Assembly (NCBI GenBank): GCA_963205265.1
Contig: CAUJJI010000058.1
Span: 1 to 37,563 of the forward strand
DNA: 37,563 bases
Direction of reading: 5' to 3'
Origin: Pseudomonadota bacterium
Lineage (GTDB): Bacteria; Pseudomonadota; Alphaproteobacteria; Sphingomonadales; Sphingomonadaceae
The stretch's first letter is position 1. Every line of letters begins with the position of its first letter. A program made the position numbers and the translations under genes. This document shows, one piece after another, positions 1-7,774 of the stretch. The notes below the pieces were generated by a model. That model was given only the letters and a program-made list of their open reading frames with translations. It had not been told where the DNA came from and searched no databases.

Positions 1-1
1 C

Positions 2-907
2 GCCGCCGCCCAGGCCGGCGATCGCGCCGGCGCCCAGCGCTATTTCGAGCTTGCCGCCGCCTATCCGCAGAACTTCTACGGCATGCTCGCGCTCGAGCGG
101 CTCGGCCGGCCGCTGCCCACTTTCGACGGCCGGCCCCGGCGCGCGCCCACGGCGGCCGAGCGTGCGGAATTCATGGCCCGCCCGATCACCGCCGCGGTGC
201 GCGAGGTTGCGCACGGCTTCGAGTGGCGCATCTCGGTCCGCTTCTTCAAGGAAATCGCCGAGCAGGCCTCGACCGAGGCGGAGCACGTGCTCGTCGCCGA
301 CCTGGCGCGCGAGATCGGGCGCCGCGACCTCGGGGTGATCCTCGGCCAGTCGGCCCATGCCGACGGCTTCGGCGATTTCGTCGAGGTGTCGTTCCCGCTG
401 ATCCCGGCGCCGCCGGGCACCAACTGGACCATGGTCCATGCGATCAGCCGGCAGGAGAGCCAGTTCGCCATGAACGCGATCAGCCACGCCGGCGCGCGCG
501 GGCTGATGCAGCTCATGCCGGGCACTGCGCGCGAGCAGGCGGGCAAGATCGGCCTGTCCTACGATGCCAGCGCGCTGATGACCGACGCGGGCTACAACAT
601 GCGCCTGGGCGACGGCTATTTCGCGCGGATGATGGACTACTTCGGCGGCAGCTACCCGCTGGCCGTCGCCGCCTACAACGCCGGTCCGGGCAACGTGAAC
701 AAGTTCATCGCCCGCAACGGCGATCCGCGCAGCGGCAGCATCGACTGGATCGAATGGATCGAGCAGATCCCGCTTTCGGAAACCCGCAACTACGTCCAGC
801 GCGTGCTGGAGAATGCCGTGGTCTACGAGACGATGAACCCCTCGCGGGCCTACAATCGCGGGCCCAATCCGCTGAGCAGGTTCCTCGGCAAGCGCACGCC
901 GGGCTGA
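2..907 (+). CDS. Soluble lytic murein transglycosylase, C-terminal part (5' truncated by window edge)
   Basis: Periplasmic enzyme that cleaves the glycan strand of peptidoglycan between MurNAc and GlcNAc, leaving 1,6-anhydro-MurNAc. The reading frame is open from base 2, so the N-terminal superhelical part lies outside the window. Visible first is the linker typical of Slt70-like proteins (YFELAAAYPQNFYGMLALER), then the SLT domain: the catalytic-Glu motif SRQESQF, the GLMQLMP motif, and the late AAYNAGPGNVNKF motif. The gene stops with TGA one base before the GTG start of greB, so the two may be co-transcribed. Family assignment is firm; which paralogue it is cannot be said from the fragment. 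Confidence 0.93.
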   Translation, partial: AAAQAGDRAGAQRYFELAAAYPQNFYGMLALERLGRPLPTFDGRPRRAPTAAERAEFMARPITAAVREVAHGFEWRISVRFFKEIAEQASTEAEHVLVADLAREIGRRDLGVILGQSAHADGFGDFVEVSFPLIPAPPGTNWTMVHAISRQESQFAMNAISHAGARGLMQLMPGTAREQAGKIGLSYDASALMTDAGYNMRLGDGYFARMMDYFGGSYPLAVAAYNAGPGNVNKFIARNGDPRSGSIDWIEWIEQIPLSETRNYVQRVLENAVVYETMNPSRAYNRGPNPLSRFLGKRTPG

Positions 908-908
908 C

Positions 909-1388
909 GTGCAGGCAGAAGGACCGCCCATCACGCCCGCCGGCATGGCCGCGCTGCGCGCGCGCTACGACCACCTGCTCGGCACCGAGCGGCCGCAGAT
1001 CGTCGAGATCGTCAGCTGGGCCGCCGGCAACGGCGACCGCTCGGAGAACGGCGACTATCTCTACGGCCGCAAGCGCATGCGCGAGATCGATCGCGAACTG
1101 GCCCACCTCGCCCGGCGGATGGGCAAGCTGCGCGTCGTCGACCCCACAGCCCAGGTCAACCGCGAGCGCGTGTTCTTCGGCGCCACGGTGACCATTGCCG
1201 ACGAGGACGACAACCACGTCACCGTCACCATCGTCGGCGACGACGAGCAGGACGCCGGCGAAGGCCGCATCGGCTGGAGCGCCCCCCTCGCCCGCGCACT
1301 GCGCGGCGCCGGCCTGGGAGACCTGCGCCGCGTGGTCCTGCCCGGCGGCGAGAAGGAGTGGGAAGTGGTGGGGATCGACTATCCTTGA
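909..1388 (+). CDS. greB: Transcription elongation factor GreB
   Basis: A 159-residue protein of the GreA/GreB family, which enters the RNA polymerase secondary channel and stimulates cleavage of backtracked transcripts. The N-terminal half is the antiparallel coiled coil with the acidic tip (NGDRSENGDYLYGRKRMREID, around residues 38-58). The C-terminal half is the FKBP-like domain. The YGRKRMREID string and the length fit GreB better than GreA. The start is GTG at 909, one base after the transglycosylase stop; an internal ATG (MAALRARYDH) would remove the beginning of the coiled coil. It is followed by a family A repeat that separates it from the convergent MFS gene. Confidence 0.9.
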   Translation: MQAEGPPITPAGMAALRARYDHLLGTERPQIVEIVSWAAGNGDRSENGDYLYGRKRMREIDRELAHLARRMGKLRVVDPTAQVNRERVFFGATVTIADEDDNHVTVTIVGDDEQDAGEGRIGWSAPLARALRGAGLGDLRRVVLPGGEKEWEVVGIDYP

Positions 1389-1395
1389 TCTCTGT

Positions 1396-1472
1396 TCGAC
1401 CCGGGACCGCGCGCCTCGTCGACGGAGCGTTCGTCCAAGATCGCAGCGGTCCCGGCCTTCGCCGGGACGACG
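1396..1472. repeat. Family A palindromic dispersed repeat
   Basis: A degenerate copy: TCGACCCGGGACCG on the left, a central CCTCGTCGACGGAGCGTTC, and the right arm GCGGTCCCGG..CCGGGACGACG. It fills the gap between two convergent genes (greB and the MFS transporter) and ends 5 nt from the MFS stop codon, so it may act as a bidirectional hairpin after both transcripts. Confidence 0.8.
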
Positions 1473-1476
1473 CCTG

Positions 1477-2748
1477 CTAGGCGGCCCTGCGCGCCGTCAG
1501 CACCCCGACGAAAGTCAGCAGCCCCGCCGCCACCAGCAGCAGCCCCACCCAGTCCGCATAGCCCGCCGCGCTCAGCGCCTGGGCGGCGATCGGGGTCATC
1601 GCGCCGCCGATGACGCCGCCGGTGTTGAATGCCAGCGAGACGCCGCTGTAGCGGACCTTGACCGGGAACAGCGGCGACAGCCAGGCGCCCAGCGGGCAAT
1701 TGGCGAAGCCCAGCGCCAGCATGGTCAGGCACAGCGTCGCCCCGGCGATCGGCAGCGATCCCGAGTTCAGCCCCGGACCGAAGACCAGCCCGGCGACGGC
1801 GACCGCCATCGACCCGAAGGCAAGCAGCTTGCCCGGCGAACTGCGGTCGCCAGCCAGGCCCGCCAGCAGCAGTCCGGCGGCGTAGAACACCGCGGCAAGG
1901 ATCTGCGCGGCGAGGAACAGGTCGCGCGGATAGCCGAGCGGGCCGGTCCCCTGGGCCAGCGCATAGGTGGTGACGAGATAGAAGGTCGCGAAAGTTGCAA
2001 TGACGCCGGCAGCGCCGGCCAGCACCGCGCCGGGATGGTCGCGCAGGACCCTGACGAGCGGCACCCGGACCGGCATCTCGCGCACCCGCGCCTCGCGGAA
2101 CGCGGCCGTTTCCTCGATCCGCAGGCGGACCCACAGGCCCAGCAGCACCAGCACGGCGCTGGCGAGGAACGGGACTCGCCAGCCCCAGGCGATGAAATCC
2201 GCCTCGTCGAGCGCCAGGCCGAGCAGCATGAACACGCCCGTCGCCGCGATGAAGCCGACCGGCGATCCCAGCTGCATGATCGATACGAAGCGCGTCTCCC
2301 AACCGCGCGGCGCATTCTCGACGACCAGCAGCGCCGCGCCGCCCCACTCGCCGCCCAGCCCGAAGCCCTGGCCGAAGCGCAGCAGGCACAAGAGGGCCGG
2401 TGCCAGCCAGCCGAGGCCGTGCGGCTCGAGCTGCGCATAGGTCGGCAAAAAGGCGATCAGCAGCGTCGCGCCGCCCATCAGCAGCAGCGAGGCGACCAGC
2501 GTCGACTTGCGGCCGACGCGATCGCCGAAATGACCGAAGGCGACCGCGCCGATCGGCCGCGCGAGGAAAGCGATGCCGAAGCTCATGAAGGCATAGAGCG
2601 TCTGCGCCGCCGCCGACTGTGCCGGGAAGAATAGCGGCCCGAAGACCAGCGCCGCCGCGGTGCCGTAGATGAAGAAATCGTAGTACTCGACCGCCGTGCC
2701 GGCCGCCGAGGCGACAAGGATGCGGGCATTGTCGCGCAAGGGCTTCAT
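1477..2748 (-). CDS. MFS transporter, metabolite:H+ symporter (MHS) type
   Basis: A 423-residue inner-membrane carrier with about twelve hydrophobic segments. The hallmarks are the N-terminal AGTAVEYYDFFIYG segment of the MHS subfamily (ShiA, ProP, KgtP relatives), the loop 2-3 motif GHFGDRVGRKSTL, and RFGQGFGLGGEWGGAAL in segment 4. MHS members import organic acids, osmolytes or shikimate by proton symport; the substrate cannot be read from the sequence. It is divergent from a 2-oxoglutarate-dependent dioxygenase, which could act on the imported compound (inference only). The ATG at 2748 directly precedes the TVEYY-type helix 1 and fits family N-termini. Confidence 0.88.
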   Translation of the reverse strand: MKPLRDNARILVASAAGTAVEYYDFFIYGTAAALVFGPLFFPAQSAAAQTLYAFMSFGIAFLARPIGAVAFGHFGDRVGRKSTLVASLLLMGGATLLIAFLPTYAQLEPHGLGWLAPALLCLLRFGQGFGLGGEWGGAALLVVENAPRGWETRFVSIMQLGSPVGFIAATGVFMLLGLALDEADFIAWGWRVPFLASAVLVLLGLWVRLRIEETAAFREARVREMPVRVPLVRVLRDHPGAVLAGAAGVIATFATFYLVTTYALAQGTGPLGYPRDLFLAAQILAAVFYAAGLLLAGLAGDRSSPGKLLAFGSMAVAVAGLVFGPGLNSGSLPIAGATLCLTMLALGFANCPLGAWLSPLFPVKVRYSGVSLAFNTGGVIGGAMTPIAAQALSAAGYADWVGLLLVAAGLLTFVGVLTARRAA

Positions 2749-2802
2749 CGCTTCCGGTTCCCCTCCCAGGCTTCGCCGCTTCCTAGTGCTGCGCGCGCCC
2801 TA

Positions 2803-2831
2803 TTGTCGATCCCCGCCGACAGGCATATCTT
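2803..2831 (+). promoter_or_regulatory. Candidate sigma70-type promoter for the dioxygenase gene
   Basis: TTGTCG at 2803-2808 and TATCTT at 2826-2831 are separated by 17 nt, about 50 nt upstream of the dioxygenase start in the divergent intergenic region. This is a motif match by eye only. Confidence 0.4.
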
Positions 2832-2883
2832 CGCCGCAAAGGCACAAGGCGGAAATCCGCCAGAGGCGATGGAGAGAGTGGAA

Positions 2884-3867
2884 ATGGCAGGCATCAAGGT
2901 CCGCAATCTGCAGGACGACCTCAACTTCGGATCGCGCATCGAGGGTCTGGGTTGGGACAATATCGAGGACCCCGGCGTCCGCGACGAGATCAACCGCGTC
3001 TTCGAGGAGCGCGGCATGATCGTCTTCGAGGACATGGAGCCCAGCGCGAAGATGCAGGTGGCGGTCAGCACCGTCTTCGGCCCGCTCAAGGACCACCCGA
3101 CCAAGGCGACCCCGCGCGACGAGGAAACCGGCGACGCCGCACAGGGCGTGATCGACATGCATTACGACCCGAAGGGCGGCAACAACGACGCCGGCGGCCT
3201 GGTCGAGATCGACGGAAAGCTGCTCGCGCGTTTCGCGCCGTGGCATTTCGACCACTGCTACAACGACGAGCTCAATCGCGCCGGCGTCCTGCGCTCGCCG
3301 ATCCGCGCCCCGGAAGGCGGCCGCACCGGCTTCATGGACGGGATCGAGCTCTACAACAATTTCCGCAAGGACCTGCGCGACCGGATCGAGGGGCTCAACA
3401 TCATCTACACGCTCGACACGCGGCTGACCAAGCAGCGCTTCGGCGTGAACTTCAAGGCAATGGAAGACAAGTCGCCGTCGGTGCTGGCGCTGCTCAAGGA
3501 AGTGGCGATATTCCCGCGGGCGATGCATCCGGCGGTCTGGACTCGCAAGAGCGGCGAGAAGGTGTTCCACGTCGGCCCGTGGATGTCGGTCGGCATCGAA
3601 CACCACGAGAACCCGGAATGGGACGCATTCTACGACGAAGTATGCCATGAAATCAATAGGTTAGGCAAAGGAACTGCGGCCTATTGGCATGATTGGAAAC
3701 CGAACGACATGGTGATCTGGGACAATTGGCGGATGCTCCATGCAGTCGAGGGCTGCGACGCCAAGTACGAACGCCAGACTCTCCGCACGACGATCAAGGG
3801 CGACTACGGCCTCGGCTATTTCGAGGACGGCAAGAAGATCGGCGAGGTCTATCGCGAAGTGGCTTGA
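2884..3867 (+). CDS. TauD/TfdA-family Fe(II)/2-oxoglutarate-dependent dioxygenase
   Basis: A 327-residue protein of the taurine/2,4-D dioxygenase family, which couples 2-oxoglutarate decarboxylation to hydroxylation of a substrate. The iron ligands are visible: the HxD motif in WHFDHCYND (about H121 and D123) and a distal His in MLHAVEGC (about H286), with the 2-oxoglutarate-binding Arg in RQTLRTTI (about R301). The start chosen is the ATG at 2884 (MAGIKVRNL), preceded by GGAGAG; the frame is open further upstream but that stretch overlaps the promoter region. The substrate is unknown. Neither a sulfonate nor an aryloxyalkanoate transport gene is adjacent, only the divergent MHS transporter. 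Confidence 0.87.
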   Translation: MAGIKVRNLQDDLNFGSRIEGLGWDNIEDPGVRDEINRVFEERGMIVFEDMEPSAKMQVAVSTVFGPLKDHPTKATPRDEETGDAAQGVIDMHYDPKGGNNDAGGLVEIDGKLLARFAPWHFDHCYNDELNRAGVLRSPIRAPEGGRTGFMDGIELYNNFRKDLRDRIEGLNIIYTLDTRLTKQRFGVNFKAMEDKSPSVLALLKEVAIFPRAMHPAVWTRKSGEKVFHVGPWMSVGIEHHENPEWDAFYDEVCHEINRLGKGTAAYWHDWKPNDMVIWDNWRMLHAVEGCDAKYERQTLRTTIKGDYGLGYFEDGKKIGEVYREVA

Positions 3868-3912
3868 GCAGGGGCGATTTCCCTGCCCTTCCCCATTCCC
3901 ACACTTCCCGAC

Positions 3913-4052
3913 CGTCATGGTGAACTCGTTTCAGCACCCATCGTACCCCAGGTCCCGAAGCTTAGGACCAGTATGCAACGGCGCAGTATGCCGTCCATGC
4001 AGAACTCCGGCGCGTCGAGGACAAATGGGCCCTGAAACGAGTTCAGGGTGAC
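3913..4052. repeat. Family C palindromic repeat, copy 1
   Basis: Outer arms GTCATGGTGAACTCGTTTCAG and CTGAAACGAGTTCAGGGTGAC are inverted repeats, with an exact 14-nt core (TGAACTCGTTTCAG). About 95 nt lie between them, including CAGGTCCCGAAGCTTAGGAC. Confidence 0.85.
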
Positions 4053-4079
4053 AATAGAGATGGGTCCCGCCCAAACCCC

Positions 4080-4103
4080 CGTCGTCCCGGGCTCGACCCG
4101 GGA
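4080..4103. repeat. Family A repeat, left arm only
   Basis: A single CGTCGTCCCGGGCTCGACCC arm that stops after GGGA, between the two family C copies. The rest of the element is missing. Confidence 0.75.
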
Positions 4104-4144
4104 AGACGTGAGATTGCGGTTCCCCTTGCCCCACACTTCACAAC

Positions 4145-4302
4145 CGTCATGCTGAACTCGTTTCAGCACCCATCGTGCCCCAGGTCCCGAAGCTTAGGAC
4201 TGGTATGCAACGGCGCAGTATACCGTCCATGCAGAACTCCGGCGCCTGGAGGACAAATGGGCCCTGAAACGAGTTCAGGGTGACGAACGAGTTCAGGGTG
4301 AC
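4145..4302. repeat. Family C palindromic repeat, copy 2
   Basis: Same structure as copy 1, with a duplicated right-arm segment (GAACGAGTTCAGGGTGAC twice), making it 18 nt longer. Confidence 0.85.
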
Positions 4303-4329
4303 AATGGAGATGGGTCCCGCCCAAACTCC

Positions 4330-4420
4330 CGTCGTCCCGGGCTCGACCCGGGACCGCTGGCCTCGTCGATGGAGCCATTCGGCATGGCCGCCGGTTGCCC
4401 CGGGTCGCGCCCGGGACAAG
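4330..4420. repeat. Family A palindromic repeat
   Basis: Intact left arm CGTCGTCCCGGGCTCGACCC and centre CTGGCCTCGTCGATGGA. The right arm is diverged (CCCGGGTCGCGCCCGGGACAAG). It ends about 50 nt before the next gene. Confidence 0.75.
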
Positions 4421-4468
4421 CGGGAGCACTTTCCTACACCCCCGCTTTGTGCCTATAGCCTCGGCCAG

Positions 4469-5050
4469 ATGGCCCGCCCCGCTCCCCTTTACCCGAGGAT
4501 TTCCGCCGCCTTGAGCGCCCAGTTCCGGGCCCTGCGCAGTTTATCCCTGGGCAGTGTCAACACTGTCAACACCCTGCTCGCCGGGGCTCTTCTGCTGCTG
4601 GCGTTCCCCGCCGCCGCTCGCGACAGCCTGGGCATGTACGAGAGCTGGGGCGCGTTCCGCGATCCTGCCGTGCCGCGCTGCTATGCCATCGCCATGGCCG
4701 CGCCGAGCGCGCTGCGCCGCGACTACCAGCCCTATGCCGCGATCGGCAGCTGGCCGCGGCGCTCGGTGCGCAACCAGGTGCATTTCCGCCTGTCGCGCCG
4801 CCTCGCTCCCGGCAGCCGGATCACCCTTGCGATCGGCCGCGATCGCTTCCGGCTGACCGGCGGCGGCGGCGATGCCTGGGCGGTCGACCGGCGGATGGAC
4901 GCGGCAGTGGTCGCCGCCATGCGCTCGGCCCGCAGCATGACCATTTCGGCGCGCGATGCGGCCGGCAAGGGCTTTTCCAACACCTGGCCGCTGGCCGGCG
5001 CCGCTTCGGCGATGGACGCCGCCACACTGGGCTGCGCGCGGTTGCGGTAG
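4469..5050 (+). CDS. Secreted protein, IalB-like (invasion-associated locus B family), tentative
   Basis: A 193-residue protein with an N-terminal hydrophobic stretch ending in LLLLAFPAAARDS, which reads as a Sec signal peptide with cleavage after an Ala. The mature part (MYESWGAFRDPAVPRCYAIA, later VNQVHFRLSRRL-like and DAWAVDRRMDAAVVAAMRSA) has the order of motifs seen in IalB-type proteins: WGAF/RCYA at the start, then GxxAWxxD and a late MR.. segment. Those are small periplasmic or outer-membrane proteins of uncertain role. The ATG at 4469 lacks a clear ribosome binding site, and the signal peptide would be unusually long from there, so the true start may be later. It lies 36 nt upstream of rlmN. 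The N-terminal region contains a GSVNTVNTL peptide discussed under findings. Confidence 0.65.
   Translation: MARPAPLYPRISAALSAQFRALRSLSLGSVNTVNTLLAGALLLLAFPAAARDSLGMYESWGAFRDPAVPRCYAIAMAAPSALRRDYQPYAAIGSWPRRSVRNQVHFRLSRRLAPGSRITLAIGRDRFRLTGGGGDAWAVDRRMDAAVVAAMRSARSMTISARDAAGKGFSNTWPLAGAASAMDAATLGCARLR
4543..4580. repeat. 38-nt dispersed segment inside a signal-peptide region (SVNTVNT motif)
   Basis: This segment (ATCCCTGGGC...GTCAACACCCTG) matches the complement of 12779-12816 at 32 of 38 positions, although the two lie in unrelated genes. The match is in frame in both and gives SLGSVNTVNTL here and SLGSVNRVNTL there. Confidence 0.6.
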
Positions 5051-5086
5051 AAAAACGCAGCCGTTGCGACTATATGCGCCGCTCCC

Positions 5087-6445
5087 ATGACTGACACCAA
5101 CCTGCAGGCTTCCGGCCTGATGCCGATCCCCGGGCATATCGACCCGCTTCCCGTCGCGCGCGACGTCACGCCGCGCGCCGACGGCCGCATCGACCTGATC
5201 GGCCTGCCGAAGAAGGACATCGCCGCGCTCTTCGCCCAGGCAGGGCTCGACGCGCGCCAGGCGAAGCTGCGCTCGAAGCAGGTGTTCCACTGGCTCTACC
5301 ACCGCGGCGTGACCGATTTCGCCGCGATGACCGACATCGCCAAGCCGATGCGCCCCTGGCTGGCCGAGCGCTTCGTCATCGGCCGGCCCGAGATCATCGA
5401 GGCCCAGCATTCCACCGATGGCACCCGCAAGTGGCTGCTGCGCACGGCCGACGGCCACGACTTCGAGATGGTCTTCATCCCCGACGCCGACCGCGGCACG
5501 CTCTGCGTGTCGAGCCAGGTCGGCTGCACGCTCAACTGCCGCTTCTGCCACACCGGCACCATGCGCCTGGTGCGCAACCTGACCGTGGGCGAGATCGTCG
5601 GCCAGGTCATGCTGGCCCGCGACGCGCTGGGGGAATGGCCGAATGGTTCTGCCAGCACGTCGTCCCGGGCTCGAACCGGGACCGCTGGCATCGTCGAGGG
5701 AACGTTCAACCAGGATCACGGCGATCCCGGCTTTCGCCGGGACGACGAGGCGGAGAGCGACGACGACGAAGACAACCCCACCTACACCGCCGACGGGCGC
5801 CTGCTCACCAACATCGTGATGATGGGCATGGGCGAGCCGCTCTACAATTTCGACAATGTCCGCGATGCGCTGAAGCTGGTGATGGACGGCGACGGCCTCG
5901 CCCTGTCGCGCCGGCGGATCACCCTGTCGACCAGCGGCGTGGTGCCGCTGATGGCGCGCTGCGGCGAGGAGATCGGCGTCAACCTGGCCGTGTCGCTGCA
6001 TGCCGTCACCAAGGAAGTGCGCGACGAGATCGTGCCGATCAACCGCAAGTACGGGATCGAGGAACTGCTGCAGGCCTGCGCCGACTATCCGCGCGCATCC
6101 AACGCGCGGCGCATCACGTTCGAATATGTCATGCTCAAGGACCGCAACGACAGCGACGACGATGCCCGCGAGCTGGTCCGGCTGATCCGCAAGTACAAGC
6201 TGCCGGCCAAGGTCAACCTGATCCCGTTCAACCCCTGGCCCGGCGCCCCGTACGAATGCTCCGAGCCCGAGCGGATCCGCCGCTTCTCCGAGATCGTCTT
6301 CGAAGCCGGCATCAGCGCCCCGGTGCGCACGCCGCGCGGCCGCGACATCGATGCCGCCTGCGGCCAGCTCAAGACCGCCGCTGAGCGCCGGAGCCGCGCC
6401 GAGCTGGAGCGGCTCTGGGCCGAGAAGCAGGCCGCCCTCGGCTGA
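5087..6445 (+). CDS. rlmN: Dual-specificity rRNA/tRNA adenine C2-methyltransferase RlmN, with an in-frame repeat-derived insert
   Basis: Radical SAM enzyme that methylates C2 of A2503 in 23S rRNA and A37 of some tRNAs. The CxxxCxxC iron-sulfur motif is CTLNCRFC (C147, C151, C154), the GEP motif is [11 protein letters not shown], and the methyl-carrying catalytic Cys is C425 in [11 protein letters not shown]. The protein is 452 residues, longer than the usual 350-410. The excess is a family A repeat at 5658-5747, which encodes about 30 residues (near 191-220, [15 protein letters not shown]...) followed by an acidic run before DGRLLTNIV. All catalytic motifs are intact and the frame is preserved, so the enzyme is probably functional with an extra surface loop. 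Confidence 0.95.
   Translation: MTDTNLQASGLMPIPGHIDPLPVARDVTPRADGRIDLIGLPKKDIAALFAQAGLDARQAKLRSKQVFHWLYHRGVTDFAAMTDIAKPMRPWLAERFVIGRPEIIEAQHSTDGTRKWLLRTADGHDFEMVFIPDADRGTLCVSSQVGCTLNCRFCHTGTMRLVRNLTVGEIVGQVMLARDALGEWPNGSASTSSRARTGTAGIVEGTFNQDHGDPGFRRDDEAESDDDEDNPTYTADGRLLTNIVMMGMGEPLYNFDNVRDALKLVMDGDGLALSRRRITLSTSGVVPLMARCGEEIGVNLAVSLHAVTKEVRDEIVPINRKYGIEELLQACADYPRASNARRITFEYVMLKDRNDSDDDARELVRLIRKYKLPAKVNLIPFNPWPGAPYECSEPERIRRFSEIVFEAGISAPVRTPRGRDIDAACGQLKTAAERRSRAELERLWAEKQAALG
5658..5747 (+). repeat. Family A palindromic repeat inside the rlmN coding sequence
   Basis: Left arm CGTCGTCCCGGGCTCGAACC, centre CATCGTCGAGGGAACGTTC, right arm GATCCCGGCTTTCGCCGGGA then CGACG. Between the first and last bases of the arms it measures exactly 90 nt, or 30 codons, with no stop in the rlmN frame. 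Confidence 0.92.
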
Positions 6446-6524
6446 TCCCGCTCCGGCAGGTGCCGGGAGCCTTTACCCTGTCCCCGCGTTGCTTCCCCAC
6501 GAAAAGCAATGTGAGGACAAGAAC

Positions 6525-6890
6525 ATGCGTAAGATGTTTCTGGCAGCGCTGGTGGCCGCGGGAACCCTGTTGCCGCTCTCCGCACCCAGTGCCGAGGCCC
6601 AGGGCTGGCAAAATCGCGACCGCCACGGCAACTACTACGACCGCAACGGCCGCTACCGCGAGCCTCGCCGCCTTTCCCGCAACGACCGCATCTGGCGCGG
6701 CCGCGATGGCCGCTACTATTGCCGCCGCGACAACGGCACGACCGGGCTGATCATCGGCGGTGCGGTCGGCGCTCTGCTCGGCCGCGAGATCGACGGCGGC
6801 CGCGACCGGACGCTCGGCACGATTCTCGGCGCGGCCGGTGGCGGCCTGCTGGGCCGCGAGATCGACCGGGGGCGCCTGCGCTGCCGCTAG
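6525..6890 (+). CDS. Small secreted glycine-zipper protein
   Basis: A 121-residue protein with a Sec-type signal peptide (MRKMFLAALVAAGTLLPLSA, cleavage near AEA-QG). It then has an Arg/Tyr/Asn-rich stretch (RDRHGNYYDRNGRYREPRR) and two glycine-zipper repeats near the C terminus: GLIIGGAVGALLGREIDGG and GTILGAAGGGLLGREIDRG. Glycine-zipper 2TM proteins are envelope-associated and often stress-linked; the exact role is unknown. The ATG at 6525 follows GTGAGGA with good spacing, which decides the start. Confidence 0.85.
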   Translation: MRKMFLAALVAAGTLLPLSAPSAEAQGWQNRDRHGNYYDRNGRYREPRRLSRNDRIWRGRDGRYYCRRDNGTTGLIIGGAVGALLGREIDGGRDRTLGTILGAAGGGLLGREIDRGRLRCR

Positions 6891-6918
6891 GATGACGGCG
6901 TCCCGGGTTCGGCGCCTT

Positions 6919-6939
6919 CGTCGTCCCGGGCTTGACCCC
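6919..6939. repeat. Family A repeat, left arm fragment
   Basis: CGTCGTCCCGGGCTTGACCC only; the rest of the element is absent. It lies in the gap before the SDR gene. Confidence 0.6.
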
Positions 6940-7024
6940 ATAGATCGCGACGCCCCGGCGACATTTCACTTCCGCGGCCACATTCCGCTTTCCTACCCGG
7001 GGAAGACTGTGCTTGGCTGGCAAG

Positions 7025-7774
7025 ATGAAGCCGGCAGTCCTCATCACCGGCGGCGCCAAGCGGATCGGCGCCGCCATGGCCAGAACCTTCGCGCAAGCCG
7101 GCTGGCACACCGTCATCCACTACGGCACGTCGCGCGGCGCGGCCGAGGCGCTGGCGGCGGAATTGCCTTCCGCGGAATGCGTCGGTTGCGATCTTGCCGA
7201 CGGCGACGCTGCCGTCGCCATGATCGGAGCGCTGGCCGAACGGCTCGACGACTGGCGGGTGCTGGTCAATTCGGCGGCGGTGTTCCGCGAAGACAGTGTC
7301 GATGCGCTCGATGCCGAAGTCTTCACCGAAGCGATGACGATCAACGCCGCCACGCCCGTGCGGATGGCCCAGGCGTTCCTGGCTCAGGCGCGATCGGCCG
7401 GCGGGCGCCGGGTGATCGACCTGACCGACCAGAAGCTGCTCAATCCCAATCCGGACTTCTTCTCCTACACCATGGCCAAGCATGCCTTCGCCGCGACGAT
7501 CCGGATGATGGCGATGGCCGGCGCGAACCCGGCGGACCGCATCTACGGCCTGGCACCCGGTGCCATGCTGCCCAGCTTCGACCAGCAGCCCGAGGAGCAC
7601 GAGCTCAGCGGCCGCATGAACCTGCTCCGCCGGTTGACCGACCCGCAGGAGCTGGCCCAGGCCGCGCTGTTCCTCAGCAGTGGCTGGCTCGCCAGCGGCG
7701 AGACGCTTTTCGTGGATTCCGGCCAGCACCTGCTTTCGCAGCGGCGCGACGTGCTCTACCTGGCGCGCGAATGA
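7025..7774 (+). CDS. Short-chain dehydrogenase/reductase, pteridine-reductase-like
   Basis: A 249-residue Rossmann-fold oxidoreductase. Near the N terminus is the nucleotide-binding motif LITGGAKRIGAAMA; the VNSAAVF segment replaces the classical NNAG, and the catalytic YxxxK is in SYTMAKHAF. The GGAKRIG and IDLTDQ...YTMAK patterns recall pteridine/dihydromonapterin reductases (PTR1, FolM), so a role in pterin or folate reduction is possible but not shown. I chose the ATG at 7025. An in-frame TTG at 7013 has a better-placed purine-rich site (GGGGAAG at 6999) and would add four residues. The stop overlaps the next gene by ATGA, which indicates translational coupling. Confidence 0.85.
   Translation: MKPAVLITGGAKRIGAAMARTFAQAGWHTVIHYGTSRGAAEALAAELPSAECVGCDLADGDAAVAMIGALAERLDDWRVLVNSAAVFREDSVDALDAEVFTEAMTINAATPVRMAQAFLAQARSAGGRRVIDLTDQKLLNPNPDFFSYTMAKHAFAATIRMMAMAGANPADRIYGLAPGAMLPSFDQQPEEHELSGRMNLLRRLTDPQELAQAALFLSSGWLASGETLFVDSGQHLLSQRRDVLYLARE

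Larger units (their letters stand above)
3890..4354. repeat. 232-bp tandem duplication of a composite C+A repeat unit
   Basis: The 601-base gap 3868-4468 holds two direct copies of one unit at a 232-bp period; for example ACCGTCAT starts at 3911 and 4143, and ACAAATGG at 4021 and 4253. Each unit is a family C palindrome followed by a family A arm. The copies differ by scattered substitutions. Copy 2 also has an 18-bp internal duplication (GAACGAGTTCAGGGTGAC twice, around 4270-4302). No protein is recognisable here. Confidence 0.9.

Noticed and set aside
2803..2883. Upstream extension of the dioxygenase to the TTG at 2803
   Set aside because: It overlaps the candidate promoter, and the family N terminus begins at MAGIKV.
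3890..4354. Insertion sequence or MITE with transposase
   Set aside because: No transposase-like frame and no target-site duplication could be identified; the units match dispersed palindromic repeats instead.
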